A stretch of 5,383 bases of DNA, taken from Ghiorsea sp. (GTDB lineage: Bacteria; Pseudomonadota; Zetaproteobacteria; Mariprofundales; Mariprofundaceae). Below the pieces are notes generated by a model. It saw nothing but the letters and a program-made list of their open reading frames with translations, was not told where the DNA came from and searched no databases. This document shows positions 5,173-5,383 of the stretch, one piece after another. Numbering within the stretch: the first letter of the stretch is position 1; each line of letters opens with the position of its first letter. Location of the stretch: the NCBI GenBank assembly GCA_021772875.1, contig JAJFLD010000010.1:1-5383 (forward strand), written 5' to 3'. The position numbers were made by a program, and so were the translations under genes.

Positions 5173-5383
5173 ACGAATCACTAAGCACGCTGCAAGCCGT
5201 TGTATTAGGACTTATTCAAGGATTCACTGAATTTCTCCCCATATCTTCTTCGGGGCATTTGGCACTCATTCCTTTGGTTTCCAGTTGGCCGGATCAGGGG
5301 TTGGCTTATGATTGTGTTCTTCATTTGGGCACACTCACGGCAGTGATTTATTATTTCCGCTCGGATTTAGCAAAAATGTCCAC
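5169..5383 (+). CDS. uppP: Undecaprenyl-diphosphatase UppP (BacA), N-terminal part
   Basis: The first 71 residues of an integral membrane phosphatase that recycles undecaprenyl diphosphate to the monophosphate carrier of peptidoglycan synthesis; it confers bacitracin tolerance when abundant. QGFTEFLPISSSGHL carries Q17, E21, S27 and H30 at the same numbers as the catalytic positions of E. coli UppP (Q replaces E17, an accepted variant). LHLGTLTAVIYYF is the second conserved block. The second signature (PG-SRSG) lies beyond the edge. The family is usually about 265-275 residues, so roughly a quarter is visible. The start ATG overlaps the aroG stop (ATGA) and has no good ribosome site of its own, so translation is probably coupled to aroG. 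Confidence 0.93.
   Translation, partial: MNESLSTLQAVVLGLIQGFTEFLPISSSGHLALIPLVSSWPDQGLAYDCVLHLGTLTAVIYYFRSDLAKMS

Overview
The window looks like a moderately low-GC Gram-negative proteobacterial chromosome. It holds a split class II (adenosylcobalamin-dependent) ribonucleotide reductase, a phenylalanine-type DAHP synthase and the start of uppP. Its left edge looks like the tip of a mobile element running off the window. The lineage cannot be fixed from the sequence. A split NrdJa/NrdJb reductase is known from Pseudomonas; Zetaproteobacteria are another possibility (inference only).

Layout. Positions 1-537 (minus strand) carry an unrecognised reading frame that leaves the window on the left and has no usable start codon. 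Positions 543-620 carry three 18-bp direct repeats of the type (TACC)AATNATTNATGTCA on the minus strand. They end in a TGT terminus 11-16 bp beyond the nrdJb stop codon, which is how the end of a Tn7/Tn5053-like transposon placed just downstream of a conserved gene would look. Next, all on the minus strand, is the reductase operon. nrdJa (1575-3734) is the catalytic subunit. It is followed by a structured gap of about 300 bp holding a small basic reading frame (1267-1485), which is joined by a TGATG stop/start overlap to nrdJb (632-1267). nrdJb is the TSCPD subunit carrying the C-terminal cysteine cluster.

The 370-bp divergent intergenic region (3735-4104) holds two NrdR-type operators exactly 32 bp apart and two perfect DnaA boxes in inverted orientation. 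The reductase therefore appears to be controlled both by nucleotide pools (NrdR) and by replication status (DnaA). On the plus strand follow aroG (4105-5172, entry to the shikimate pathway) and, with an ATGA overlap, uppP (5169 to beyond the edge, undecaprenyl-diphosphate recycling for the cell wall).

Functionally, nrdJa and nrdJb together make deoxynucleotides: NrdJa holds the active site and NrdJb supplies the redox tail in trans. aroG and uppP form a separate, translationally coupled pair. The most interesting points are the putative transposon end and its attachment site behind nrdJb, the small gene and inverted 8-bp-unit repeat between the two reductase subunits, and the combined NrdR/DnaA control region.
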